A DNA stretch of 64,000 bases from Cordilura impudica. Its lineage: Eukaryota > Arthropoda > Insecta > Diptera > Scathophagidae. The stretch is from NCBI GenBank assembly GCA_963682025.1, contig OY821520.1:89143670-89207669 (forward strand). Reading direction: 5' to 3'. Shown in pieces: positions 11,083 through 21,610 of this stretch. The translations under genes and the position numbers were made by a program. The notes below the pieces were generated by a model that saw nothing but the letters and a program-made list of their open reading frames with translations, had not been told where the DNA came from and made no database searches. How positions within the stretch are numbered: the first letter of the stretch is position 1; every line of letters starts with the position of its first letter.

Positions 11083-11285
11083 GATTATTCAAACTCTTTC
11101 TTTTAACTCATACTCTCTGTCTGTCTGTCTGCCATGGGGCCAACCCCATTCCCCTTCATCCAATTGATCTGAAACTGGGCCCATAGTCTTGTTGTGACTA
11201 TATATTAATTTTTAAAAATAGTCACGCAAAGTCACGGAAAGATTCAAAACTCATATAAGGAAAGAAAGAGCTTTAAGGGGGGGGT
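11083..11285 (+). repeat. Family S, short copy with one internal unit
   Basis: Entry phrase AACTCTTTCTTTTAACTCATA at 11089, a single TTGATCTGAAACTGGGCCC unit, one GTCACG block and exit phrase AAGGAAAGAAAGAG near 11257-11275. It is a minimal copy. Comparison with the long copy shows that the internal unit number varies. Confidence 0.75.
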
Positions 11286-11389
11286 AAAGGAGGATCCGAA
11301 TGCCGTTGATTTAATTATTTCATAGTATAGTATAACATTTGAAGTATCTTTGAAAAAATGTTCAATTAAAAATTTTAATAAATAAATGC

Positions 11390-11830
11390 GTGACAGCGAA
11401 TCTCCGCAGGCGCCTCGATAAAAACTTGTTTTGCGGTGACCATCATAGGTCGTTACTGATCATGTGAAAGAAAAAAATTGAAATGCGTTTGAAAGGTGAT
11501 ATATTTCCCGAGGTAATCACTAAAAGTTCTTTTAAAATTTTTGTATGTAGTTTTATATTTGGCAGCATTTTAAGGTGAAAGCCACAATTTTTGCTATAAA
11601 GTTGCGATGAATTTGTTGGTAAAATATGGGGAAGAAAATGGAAAATAATAAAACTATTCGCGGTTACCTGGAGATTTATGTGTGGATATAGTGTTTAAAA
11701 TTTTAAAAGAATCGGTCACGGACTTCATGTTGTTTGCGAGAATCGATTTAATTTTTTTTTAAAAGTCATTTGTACATGATATACCATATAAAGACGGTCG
11801 CTGGAAACGCTGTATCTTCTTAAGTTTTGG
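11390..11830 (+). repeat. Repeat family P, copy 1
   Basis: This stretch aligns by eye with 24770-25230. Both contain GTGACAGCGAATCTCCG, AAATGCGTTTGAAAGGTGA, GAAGAAAATGGAAAATAA, GGTTACCTGG, ATAGTGT.TAAAATTTTAAAAGAATC and GGTCGCTGGAAACGCTGTATC in the same order. No coding frame or inverted ends were seen. The family is unknown to me. Confidence 0.7.
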
Positions 11831-14800
11831 GGGATTTAAAACCTTCCTCCCCTTAATGAAAACCCTTTATATGGGTTAGGTTATTTTAGTAAATTTTGAA
11901 TGTCATTTTCTTGCACTTTTGGCAGAAGATTCGCCATTTTGTGCTGCCATACTTAAAGTAACCAGCTGTTAAAAATGAAAATACTATAGGATCCACCTTG
12001 TGTAAAACTTCAGTTAAATTTTCCTTAATTTAGCCAATTTAAGTCGGTTTTAATAATTAATATAAACTTTCCTACGCCGTAATTTTCTTAATAAAGAAAA
12101 TCTAGCACTCTTGGGTCTGGGAAATTAGCCGTGACTAAACTATTTGATCTCTTTTTAGTGCTATTTGATTGAAAGTTCTATATTTACTTCCAAGTTAGAA
12201 GTTATGTCATAAAAATGTTAGAGGACTATTTACATTTTTATGCATAAGTCTAAAATCACTCGATCGATTTTACTAATTTTCAACACCAGAATTCCTTAAT
12301 TTAATGTATATTTTTCTTCAAAATTTTGTTTTATTAAAAACCAATAACACTCCTAATACAGGTAATTTACTCCCAGACAACTGCTAACCTACATCAGATT
12401 CATATGGTTTCAATTCATTTTATTTAAAGGCACATGCCATTTTGAAATATACTACTTGTACTAAGTTTCACTTTTAACTAAAAGTTTATGGTATCATGTC
12501 ATCACTTCCTTTTCTCACCATGACTGCATTCTTGTTAACTTGACAGTGCAATAATTTCGCCATACACTAATAGCAACTTGACCTTCATACTCGAAAAAAA
12601 AAATTAAAAAATAACGAAAAATTTCCGGTGTATATTTTATATTTATATATTTACAAATTTCCAACTGTCATGTTACCATTTAAAACCATCACTACCAATT
12701 GTTGGTGTCTTCAAAAAGTGTACCCTTGTCTTAAGAGCAAACAAGTGACCCTTACTGCCAGTTATACAGTGACTCGGTAATCTTCTTTTGCATTCTCCCT
12801 CCCTCTCTTTCACTCTCCCTCTCTCTGTTATTCCCTAAGTGTGTGAATCTTAAATGTGTTTTAATGCGCTATTTCCGTTATATTTGCACATGTTATATTG
12901 CACTTTGATGTGTATCGTTGTTACGTTCTAATTAACTTAAAAATTGTGAAGTTGTATATTTGTATTCTACGATTCTTTTTCCGTTTAACATGGAGGAATA
13001 ATTAAACAAAAAAAAACATTTTTTTCTTTAGGTATTTGTGTAAAAGGTAGACAACATCTGGGTTAAGTTGAAATACGTTTCTTATTTTTTTGGAATTATT
13101 TAATTTAAAGTTACTTCAATACCAGATATGCTAGAATTGTTACCTAACAAAGCTTATATGTTTAATTTTATTGGTCTTTTCGCTTTATTGACTTTTGTTA
13201 TTGTAAATAAAATAATAAATTATATATAAAATATTTCCCTTAAGAATAATTTTAAGGCTAAGTATGTATCAAAAAAGGTACAATAATTTGAATCGATTCA
13301 CATTCCCAAAATAACATCGATTAGTTACTCTTGACCTAACTTAACCCTTTGCTTTTATCAGAATCAAAAAAGAAACCCTACACGTCTTTAACAAAATATT
13401 CTCACAAAAAAAAATAAAAACCCAAAAAGATCCCCCAGGTCTTTTTGTGAATACAACTATTGGCCACATCAAACAAAATACATACAAAACGCTAATAAAC
13501 TAGAGGAAGTTCCTATACATAATACCTCAAAAGTTGCCTTCTATGTCAAACAGTTATTATACATTTCACTTGTTCATCAGAAAACACAGGCACACACACA
13601 GGCACAAACACACCAAGTTATTACACCATAAAGATTAAACATTCTCATTGAATGGAACTACACTTGACAACAAAAAAAGACTAAAATAAAGGGTTGCTTA
13701 CTTAAGACATTTCTTGAAACAAAGAAGGGTTTATTTTAGCCATTGTTTGTGGTATAATAAAAACAAAAGAAAATTCCATTCATCTCGGATGTTTTTTCTT
13801 TTATTTTCATTTACAAAGAAATTTTATACAATAAGGAAACTAAATTTGAGGAAAAACAAAAGATGCTAAAACAACAAAAAAAAAAGGGTTATTCTAAATA
13901 AAGAAGTAAAAGACTACAATGTAATAAGCAGAATATAACATATGCCAATAATTTACGCTAGTTAGAAAAATAAAGCCTTTTTGTTTTTGGTATAAATACT
14001 ATAAAAACTTTTATAAGTGGACACTTGAATAGAGGCTGCAATTTTACTATATTGAGTGGTGTTTTTGTTATTTATGCACAAATTATAAATTATTTTTCAG
14101 TATACAAGTTAGTACAACATGCTATTTTTCTGATAATTTTTCAACCTTCTGGATTGCTATAGTTTAAAACCAACCTTTTAGATATAGTTAAATATATAGG
14201 AGATTAAAGTCAAAATTTAAGATAAATTTCCTTCATTTATTCTAAAAAATTTCAATCAGAATCTACTTTATTTTCTCAGTCTAAATGGTCTTTTATGTAG
14301 AGATCTGACTGTGATATTTGTATAACATATTCATATTCATATTTCATCTTTCGTACATACTCTGAGTTTAAGCGCTTTTGTTTACCAAAGGGTTCTTTAA
14401 CCTATATATAGGTTTTGTGTAAACAGATTTTCCTTATCTTTTTTTTTTTTTTGGGTGAGATGGGTGGTTTTTGGGAGTTTTATTATTATAATATTTTTGG
14501 CTGGAGTTCAAAAACCCGTAAAGTTTAAATGTAAACAAGTATGAAAGCATATATTGCTATTAGGCGGTTTCTAAAACGATTTAAAAAAGTTATAGTTAGA
14601 ATTATTTTAACCTGTTAGGGAAGGATTTTAAAAGCACAAATAAAAAGTTCAGATTTATTTTATTTTCGTCTGTTGTAACAAATTTATTAAAACTGAGTCA
14701 TACTTTTTTTAATCATTAACTTAACATATTTATTATGGCTTTAATTGGATTTACTTGTGAAAAGTGAAATTATGATTTAATTTGTTTCGAAAACTCTGAA

Positions 14801-15063
14801 CAGATCGAGGAAAAGGCTAATAAAATCTAAAAATATTTATAAATTTGTGCCCAAAATTATGAAAACCGATCTAGTTAAAAACTTCAGAAAAAAAAAATAT
14901 GTTTACTTATTTATAAGTATTAATTAAAAATATATAATGAATTTAAATTTTTTATTAAACTCATTCATGAACGGAGTTCGAAATGTTTAAGTTGATTGAG
15001 ACAATTTTCGAAATTAAGTGAATGACCTATAAACGACTTAGCTTTTTAAAGAATTTTTTTGTA
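11831..15063. other. AT-rich DNA, nothing recognised
   Basis: About 3.2 kb without repeated blocks, transposase motifs or long open frames. A pyrimidine-rich tract (CTCCCTCCCTCTCTTTC) lies at about 12795-12830 and a poly-T tract at about 14441. This is one of the least repetitive parts of the window and could be host intronic or intergenic DNA. Confidence 0.5.
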
Positions 15064-15410
15064 CTAGCAGATTCCAGCGCTCGAAATTCAAGTGCAATTT
15101 CTGGGCAAATTTTTTTCACAACAGCCAATTCACAAACCAGCCCTTTTTTGATTTATTATTATTGAATGAAAATACCAATCTCATTAACAAACACACCAAC
15201 AAATTTAATAAACACACTCATAACATAATTTTATGTATGTGTTAGTAGACATTTTAAATGCAATTTTCTCAAAATAGTGGAAAAAGTTTTAAAATCCGTA
15301 AATTTGGTGAACAGCTAATACCTTTCAAATAATATACATTTGGCCAAAATCAGGATAAAACGGTAGAACAAAACATCGGAAAACATCGCCTAGCCTATTA
15401 ATATTATAGA
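15064..15410 (-). mobile_element. Short Helitron-like element (family H), copy 2
   Basis: A minus-strand copy. It begins here with ACTAGCAGATTCCAGCGC (the complement of the 3' end, including CTAGT) and finishes with GCCTAGCCTATTAATATTAT at about 15388-15410. The subterminal hairpin sequence is slightly changed (CTCGAAATTCAAG). Confidence 0.6.
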
Positions 15411-15710
15411 TATAAAAAAGCAATTATTTTTAAGAGTAGAAAGCTAAAATTTCAGAAAATTCATTCAGTTTTATATATGTATTATAAAATTAAATATTTC
15501 AAAAAATTTGTTTTTTTTAGAGAGTAGACTTTAACCTCTTTAAATTCTATGGGCCCATTTAAAGAAGAATTTAGAACTTTGCCTTGCCAAATAATAAAAT
15601 TTTCAAATCGGATACTGGAGATATACAATTATGATTAAAATAAATCGTGCTAAACTAGGAACTGGTCATATTTAAAATTTTTCTGAAATTTTTTGCCAAA
15701 AGTCTACATA
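15411..15710. other. AT-rich spacer, nothing recognised
   Basis: No gene or shared repeat was seen between the family H copy and the mariner left end. Confidence 0.5.
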
Positions 15711-16810
15711 CGAGGGCAGTCTCAGAATAATCCGGCCTGACGTATTGATGACTGTAGCAGTTCAAACTTATAAAACTTATATGTATTACGTTTCCAGGCG
15801 TCACGTTGTGTAGTATTTTTTTTTTTTTTTTTTGAGTCATCAACTGTAAACGATCTCACTGATTAAGAAATTGGTCACCATTATGTAATTCAAGACTTTA
15901 ATCCGAAACCTGTCAGGCCGACCAACATTAAAGCAGAGCTAGATTCCACTCTGGTGGAGTATGCTTCTCTGTTCTAATTTAAACGAGTCCCAGATGTTCA
16001 CCGTAGTGGTTAAGCAATTGTGCTGGCGCGACAGAAAGGGTTAAGAAAATCCACAAAGTGGTATTGGCAAATCGTCGCCGGAAAGTGCGTAAGCTAGCTG
16101 AAATGATAGTTATTTCAAAAAGTGCTACACATCTAGAATTTGGAGATGAGAAAGCTGTCCGCAAGATGAGTGCCGCCTTTGCTCACAATAGAATGTTCGA
16201 CAATGTTTCACCGCAGCAAAGACGAGTTTTGCTTCGATACCTAACCATGGATGAGACATTAGTCCACCCATTCACACTTGAGTCAAGCGAACAGGCAAAA
16301 CAATGTACTAAAATGTGAAAGTCGTGTCCAAAGAAGGCAAAGGCAGTTTCATCTGCAGAAAAGATTATGTCACCTGTTTTTTGGGATACGCGTGGGATAA
16401 TTTTTGTTAGTTATCTTCAAAAGGAAACACAATCAACGGCGGGTATTACGCTAACTTATTGCAGTGTGACTAAGTTGAGGAAAAAGGCCGAGTTTGTTAA
16501 CAATGCACCAGTTCATTAAGATAATGCACGAGTTTACGTATACACTCGTACGATGAAAAAAGTCCATGAATTAAAGTTCAGACTGCTTCACCGTGCCCCT
16601 TATTCGCTAGATTTAAATCCTTCGTATTATTTTTTATTTCGAAACTTGAAAAAATGGCTTAGTATAATAGATTTTATGGAAAATTTATTGAACTAGATAT
16701 TTCGTCCTAACAACAGGGCTAAAAGGAGATTATGTTTAGAAATAATGAAAATTTTTATCAAATTTGTTGTGTATTCTTTGTCAAGTCTGCTTGTTCTGGG
16801 GCCGCCCTCG
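15711..16810 (+). mobile_element. Mariner element, 1,100 bp, both ends present
   Basis: The left end CGAGGGCAGTCTCAGAA (15711) and the complement of the right end, CGAGGGCGGCCCCAGAA (to 16810), form imperfect inverted repeats. TA borders both sides (15709-15710 and 16811-16812), the target duplication of Tc1/mariner elements. The length is normal for mariners once small deletions are allowed for. It carries the decayed transposase described at 15850-16730. Confidence 0.85.
15850..16730 (+). pseudogene. Mariner transposase, frameshifted
   Basis: Ordered remnants of a mariner (DD34D type, Mos1/SETMAR-like) transposase are visible. The N-terminal part includes PTNIKAELDSTL (about 15925-15960). 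The second helix-turn-helix block has VLANRRRKVRKLAEM (16061-16105). The first catalytic block, RYLTMDETLVHPFTLESS, is at about 16238-16291. The middle segment, with TINGGYYANLL remnants, is near 16432-16462, and a diverged APVH block is near 16510. A YSLDLNPS-like block remnant (SPDLAPSDYF in the family) is near 16602-16630. Several frameshifts and stops separate these. It would have acted on the element's own inverted ends and is now non-functional. Confidence 0.82.
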
Positions 16811-16812
16811 TA

Positions 16813-18035
16813 TGTGTATACTTTTTTTTTAATAATCTTAAATTTTAATTCCCAAAATAAATAATGTTAATTTTTTTACGAAATTGTGAAATCTGTCAGA
16901 TTTCAGATTTTTTTAACGCAATTGTTGCCAGATAAACTGGAAATAATCAAGTGACCTGGTAAATGTGAAATACTTAGGTAATTTCAAGATATTAAAGTGT
17001 GGCCAGAAGATCTTTTAATTTTTAAATTGAGCTAAAAAATTTTAGGGACGGCTTCACAAATATTTGCCACAATTTCGCCAAGTTCTCAAACCATAAAATA
17101 AAGGGCAAAGCTCAACCTTAGGTTTTAAATTTTTATTTAATTAATTGTTATTTCAAAGAAAAGGCCCCTATTTTTCCAGTAAGAAAGGGAAAGTGTAATT
17201 AACTATTTTTAAAAATAAAGGTAGTGTCATGTCTGTCACATTACAAAATACTTATTTTCACTATAATTTATTTCAGAACTCATGTCTTTATATGCTTTAT
17301 TAATAAAGTAGCTCAAATATTAACCATTAACAACTTCAGAGCTTTTCTGTGTTTTACAAACACCCTCCAAAATGATGTCTGTTTTTTGTTATGTCTGTTA
17401 CGACTACTTTTTGCCCCCCAATTATTAATAACAGTAATACTTTCTTGCTTTTTGTAATGGTCAATATATTGGCCAGGTCCGTCTGCATAATTTAGAATAT
17501 TTTTATGAACAATTAAAAACTTTTACTGTATAATATATACTATATATACTATCACTATGGAATTAGCCTAACTAAAACTATTTTGCGGAGTGATTGATAT
17601 CGATGTTAAATGATTTTAATTTCACGCTGTGTGGATAAGGTCCGATGTTAAATCCTTAAAGTTTTATTTTTGTGTATATATAAAATAACGCGGGAAAAAG
17701 TGTAATATATACATCTGATAGAAATTGTGTACTAATGATGCCATACAAAATTTACAAGGAATTTTTCCATAAAACTTTTGAACACTCTTTCTCTTATTTT
17801 ACTAGCTAATTTTAATAGTTGTATTAAGTATATAAAAAAAAGCCCAAAAGCTGCATCTTTTAGGTGGAAAGTCATGCGATTAACTATAATTTTTAAATAA
17901 TAGTAATATAATTTAAAATAACTAAATGTGTTAATATTGTTAAAGTATGCATATGAAATTTATTTCGGTCTTTTACTATACATTCTAGTTTGTATCTGTC
18001 CTAAAATTAAGATAGCTAGATTTTATGACGACTAC
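16813..18035. other. AT-rich DNA, nothing recognised
   Basis: A 77-codon frame at 17224-17457 is Leu/Phe/Cys-rich with no recognisable motif and no supporting context. Short TATACTATATATACTATC tracts occur near 17530-17550. No repeat shared with the rest of the window was seen. Confidence 0.45.
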
Positions 18036-18039
18036 CAAA

Positions 18040-18231
18040 GCGCCCCGGTAGGTGAGTAAGTAGCGTTCTCGCCTATCATGCGGGGGTCGTGGGTTCAATT
18101 CCCAGCAGAGGCTGTGGTCTGTCGCTGCAAAACTAGCCAAATGCGGTTTATCCCTGAACGCAATATTAGAATCTGCAGACAAGTCACTCACTCGGCTTCG
18201 TGGAAGTAGGCATAAAAAAAATAATAATAAT
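18040..18231 (+). mobile_element. tRNA-derived SINE, copy 1
   Basis: The head resembles a tRNA. It starts GCGCCCCGGTAGGTGAGTAAG (A-box-like). An anticodon arm CTCGC-CTATCAT-GCGGG has a 7-nt loop that would place AUC at the anticodon, and a perfect B box, GGTTCAATTCC, lies inside 18091-18103. A tRNA-unrelated body (ATCTGCAGACAAGTCACTC, then CTCGGCTTCGTGG) and an A-rich/AAT tail follow. There is no closing acceptor stem, so it is a SINE and not a tRNA gene. Related copies: 34885-35064 and 62405-62530. Confidence 0.85.
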
Positions 18232-18573
18232 TTCGGCTCTAATATAACAGTACATAACCTAAATTGTTTTAACGCCAATTTTTTTATATATTTAATTTTT
18301 GATCCAAATACAAAACTCCGCTCAGATGGAGATTTTCACAAACTGGGCCAAAAAATTAAAAACTTTTGAAGAGAAAAGTTGTGGCATAGTTAATTAATCT
18401 CGGGAACTTGGTGAACGTTATGTGAATATTTATTTTCTAAATCAATTTTCATTTCTAATGAATAAAGTTTTTTAAAATTAGGGCGACATACACATTAAAT
18501 AGCTTAGACTCTAAAATAGCACGAAAGTTTATAAATATATAAAATTAACATATGATAAAACAATACTCTATAC
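18232..18573. other. AT-rich spacer, nothing recognised
   Basis: No feature seen between the SINE and the hAT left end. Confidence 0.45.
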
Positions 18574-18689
18574 CAGGGATCGGCAACCTGTAGCTCGCGA
18601 GCTACTAGCTGATCTTTGGACGTGACGCTTTTTAGTTCCATACGCATATATTATTTATTTTATCAAAAAAGTTACTCAACTTTCTTCTG

Positions 18690-20800
18690 CCTTATCACTT
18701 GCTACAGATGAGTCTCTAGACACACAAAGAGAACGGATTTGTTGTGACAACCGTATTTGTTGCCAACCGAATTTTGATAGTCCCATGTACTATCACATTA
18801 TTCTACTGTGATTACTGAATTATATTTTAAAAACTAACGTATTAAGTAGTAAAATAGTAAGATTTCCTATAGAATGAAAAATATACGACCATTATTGTTG
18901 TGTTTTTACTTGCTTTTTTATAAAAACTATTCCTTGACGATCTTACTTCTAATAGAATGCAACAAAATTTGGAAAAGCTTATTTTGAATTTAAACTAAAT
19001 TTGCATAAAATAATTTTTAGAAAAAATAAAAACACAACAAAAAAAATAATGACCACTTACCCAATCGATTAATGTTCTTTATTATGCTACAATCCATTCT
19101 TATGTACATATGTATAGATACGATTAAACATAATTTAAAATTAAGAAAAATTTTATTTTATATTTTTGATTAATTTAAATTTTTTTATCTTCTGTCTTAT
19201 TTTTTCAAAAATGACATATTAATTCGAAAATTCGGTTAGGTTTAACATCTTTTTATATTTGATGATATTAATAACTGAATTTGATTTCCTTTCGGTTGTA
19301 AATACCAAATAGTTTAAAATTTAGTTTCCCACTTTATTGTAACCGAAAAATTGTTATAAATACAAATTTGTTTCTATCATATTAACATAAAATTTGTAAC
19401 AATGACTGTAAATTCATTTTTAGTTTAAAATATTTTATTATGATGGAATATTTTATTGTTATCACCAATATTTAGAGTTAATACATGTTATACTGGCTTT
19501 AGTTCAGTTGCCCCAATTGAATTATTTTAACAACTTGCATAAAAACTTTCATTTTATTAGAATTATGGTTAAGAGGTATTTTATAAAGAAAATCTATTTT
19601 ATTTTCAAATATATTTGAATTACAATATGATATCTGGATAAATAAATAATTATTTTTAATGGTAACCTATTTCCGACAAATTCTTTTTCTGTGTGCATAA
19701 AAGAGAGGGCACAAGTTGCCCTTTTTGTCAGAGTACTAGAGCCGGAGATATAGCGAATGCAGTGCAAAAATGCCTTGAAGACAATAAGATCGATTTTAAT
19801 AAAGTCGTTTCAATAGTAACTGAGGACATAAGTATGACAGGAAAAATAAAGGAGCAGCAACGATTCTTCAGAGCAAAATAAACCACGAAATTCTTACACA
19901 TCACTACATAATGCCCAACGGCCGAATAAGTTGAGGTCAAGAATTTGGTAATAAAATTTGTGGGTGAATCTTGTCAAAAGCACTCTACCAACGTCAGTTT
20001 AAAGAATTCGTAAAAGAAATGGAGACTCAGTATTCCGACATCCTTCTTCATAAGAAAGTGCGATAGCTTTGCAAAATGTATGGTGTTGAAATGCATTAAT
20101 TACCCTGAATTAGAGAACGACAAATGGTTGAAAAAATTTTACTTTATGATGGATATCACAGCTTAATTAAATGAGCTTAAACTAAAACTGAAACGAAAGG
20201 AAAACCCACTCTATATTTTGGTACAAGTATTGGTTTGTTTTGAAGAAAAATAAATTATTTTTGCAGAAGATATTCAGAGCGGTAGATTACTTCATTTTCA
20301 AATTGTGAAGCAATATCGTAATAAAACCAGTGCGACTGCTGACACGAATTACTTTAGCACAGTTATAAAAAAAACCAATAAAACCTAACATTCATACTAA
20401 ATCCTCTCAACACAAATAGGACGAAATCAACGTTGATCCATTTGGATTTGATACTGGATCTCTAGAAATGCTACCGAACGATCTAAAAAGTAAAGTTTTG
20501 TGGAGTGGAAAATTTACACAGTTGACGCGCAACGAAAATGGACAGCTTTGAGAGAAATGCACTTATATTCGACGCATGGAATAGTCTTCCATATTGCTAC
20601 GGTGTGGTGAAGAAGTTGGCATATGGAGTGCTGACTATCTTCGGATCAACATATTTGCATGAATTAAAAGTCAAATGAGAAGCCAACTGACAAATAAAAC
20701 TTTAGAGTCGTATTTGAAACTTAAAACAATAGATTATGAGCCAAATTCATCCAAACTTTCTAAAACCATACAAAGCCATTTAATTTGTTTGCTACTTATG
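18690..20800 (+). pseudogene. hAT transposase (ZBED/GTF2IRD2-like group), split and degenerate
   Basis: The first part at about 18680-18735 reads LSSALSLATDESLDTQ, the N-terminal edge of the RNase H-like core. The next part starts at about 19700 after an insertion. It includes TRAGDIANAVQKCLEDNKID and VVSIVTEDISMTGK (19738-19841), then in shifting frames KINHEILTHHYIMP-like, [14 protein letters not shown] (20001-20041), [17 protein letters not shown], and a C-terminal dimerisation remnant QLTNKTLESYLKLKTI (20685-20733). The zinc-finger N-terminus and roughly 60 residues at the insertion are missing. Many frameshifts and stops are present. Confidence 0.8.
18719..19696. mobile_element. CACACA-ended insertion inside the hAT element
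   Basis: The left edge CACACAAAGAGAACGG and the complement of the right edge, CACACAGAAAAAGAATTTG, resemble each other as imperfect inverted ends. The insert interrupts the hAT transposase reading between TDESLD and DIANAVQ. It shares TTGCCAACCGAATT (about 18760) with the smaller element at 48349-48565, so the two probably belong to one family. There is no coding capacity and no clear target duplication. Confidence 0.5.
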
Positions 20801-20987
20801 TATGAATAAATATATATTTTTTCTTATGAATAAATAAATTAGTTTTTTTGTCAAAAAAAATTACTTATGCGAGAACTATTTATTGTTGGCAAGAAAAATT
20901 TTTGTGGCTCTTTAAAAACTTTAAAATTTTGTAAATTCTAATTTTTGACTCTTCCGACTCAAAAGGTTGCCAACTGCTGCCCTATAC

Positions 20988-21610
20988 CAACTTTACTGTG
21001 TAATAACTGAATATCTTATACTATTTTGTGTAGCGACTATATCATAAAATGTGACGATCTTCAGCATATTCAGTAAAGTCACTTACTTTTATCAAAAACA
21101 TGTATACACCAAATTTGAAAAAATCTATGCTTTATTTTTGTTTTTGGTACGAGTAGATTTCAGCGAAGATCGGGAATCAGCTTTATACGGGGATTATGTT
21201 AGTGTTAGTATGTTTTTTTTTTTTTGACTACTGAATAGTGGATATGAATTATAAATATATGATAATGTGTTTCATACGACCTTTTTATTCGATATGCGTT
21301 ATTTGTGAGGGGACGACGTCTGAGCCGGCACCGACTTTAACCAATTTAAATAGGGTTCATCATATGGCCGAAGAAAGCTAATGTACCAAATTTCATTTAA
21401 ATATATTCACATTTCCGAAGTGTAGTTTTACACGCGCTTAAAGACTAACAGACAGACAGAGAAACGTACTCACGGATATCGCTGAAATGACTCTAAAAGA
21501 TATAGAATAAAAAGTGGGTCTAGGCTTAATGTTTTTAGTATATAAAAACGTCACCACCAACAAATTATTGTACCCTTACCACATGATGGTGTAGTGTATA
21601 AAAGTCTTTT
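20988..21610 (-). repeat. Diverged R1 copy
   Basis: R1 landmarks in reverse: AGATTTCAGCGAAGATCGGGA (about 21151), AACAGACAGACAGAG (21440), AAATGACTCTAAAAGATATAG, GGGTCTAGGCTTAATG and a terminal phrase TGATGGTGTAGTGTATAAAA (21583-21602). It begins immediately after the hAT duplication, so the hAT landed at its edge. Confidence 0.6.

Larger units (their letters stand above)
18574..20979 (+). mobile_element. hAT element, 2,406 bp, both ends and 8-bp target duplication
   Basis: The left end CAGGGATCGGCAACCT (18574) and the complement of the right end, CAGCAGTTGGCAACCT (to 20979), form hAT-type inverted repeats. Flanking octamers are CTCTATAC (18566-18573) and CCCTATAC (20980-20987), matching at 7 of 8 bases, the expected hAT target-site duplication. 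It encloses a decayed transposase and a second inserted element (18719-19696). Confidence 0.88.

Noticed and set aside
18040..18110. tRNA gene
   Set aside because: The head has an anticodon arm and B box but no matching 3' acceptor strand, is followed by a conserved non-tRNA body and A-rich tail, and recurs twice, so it is a SINE.
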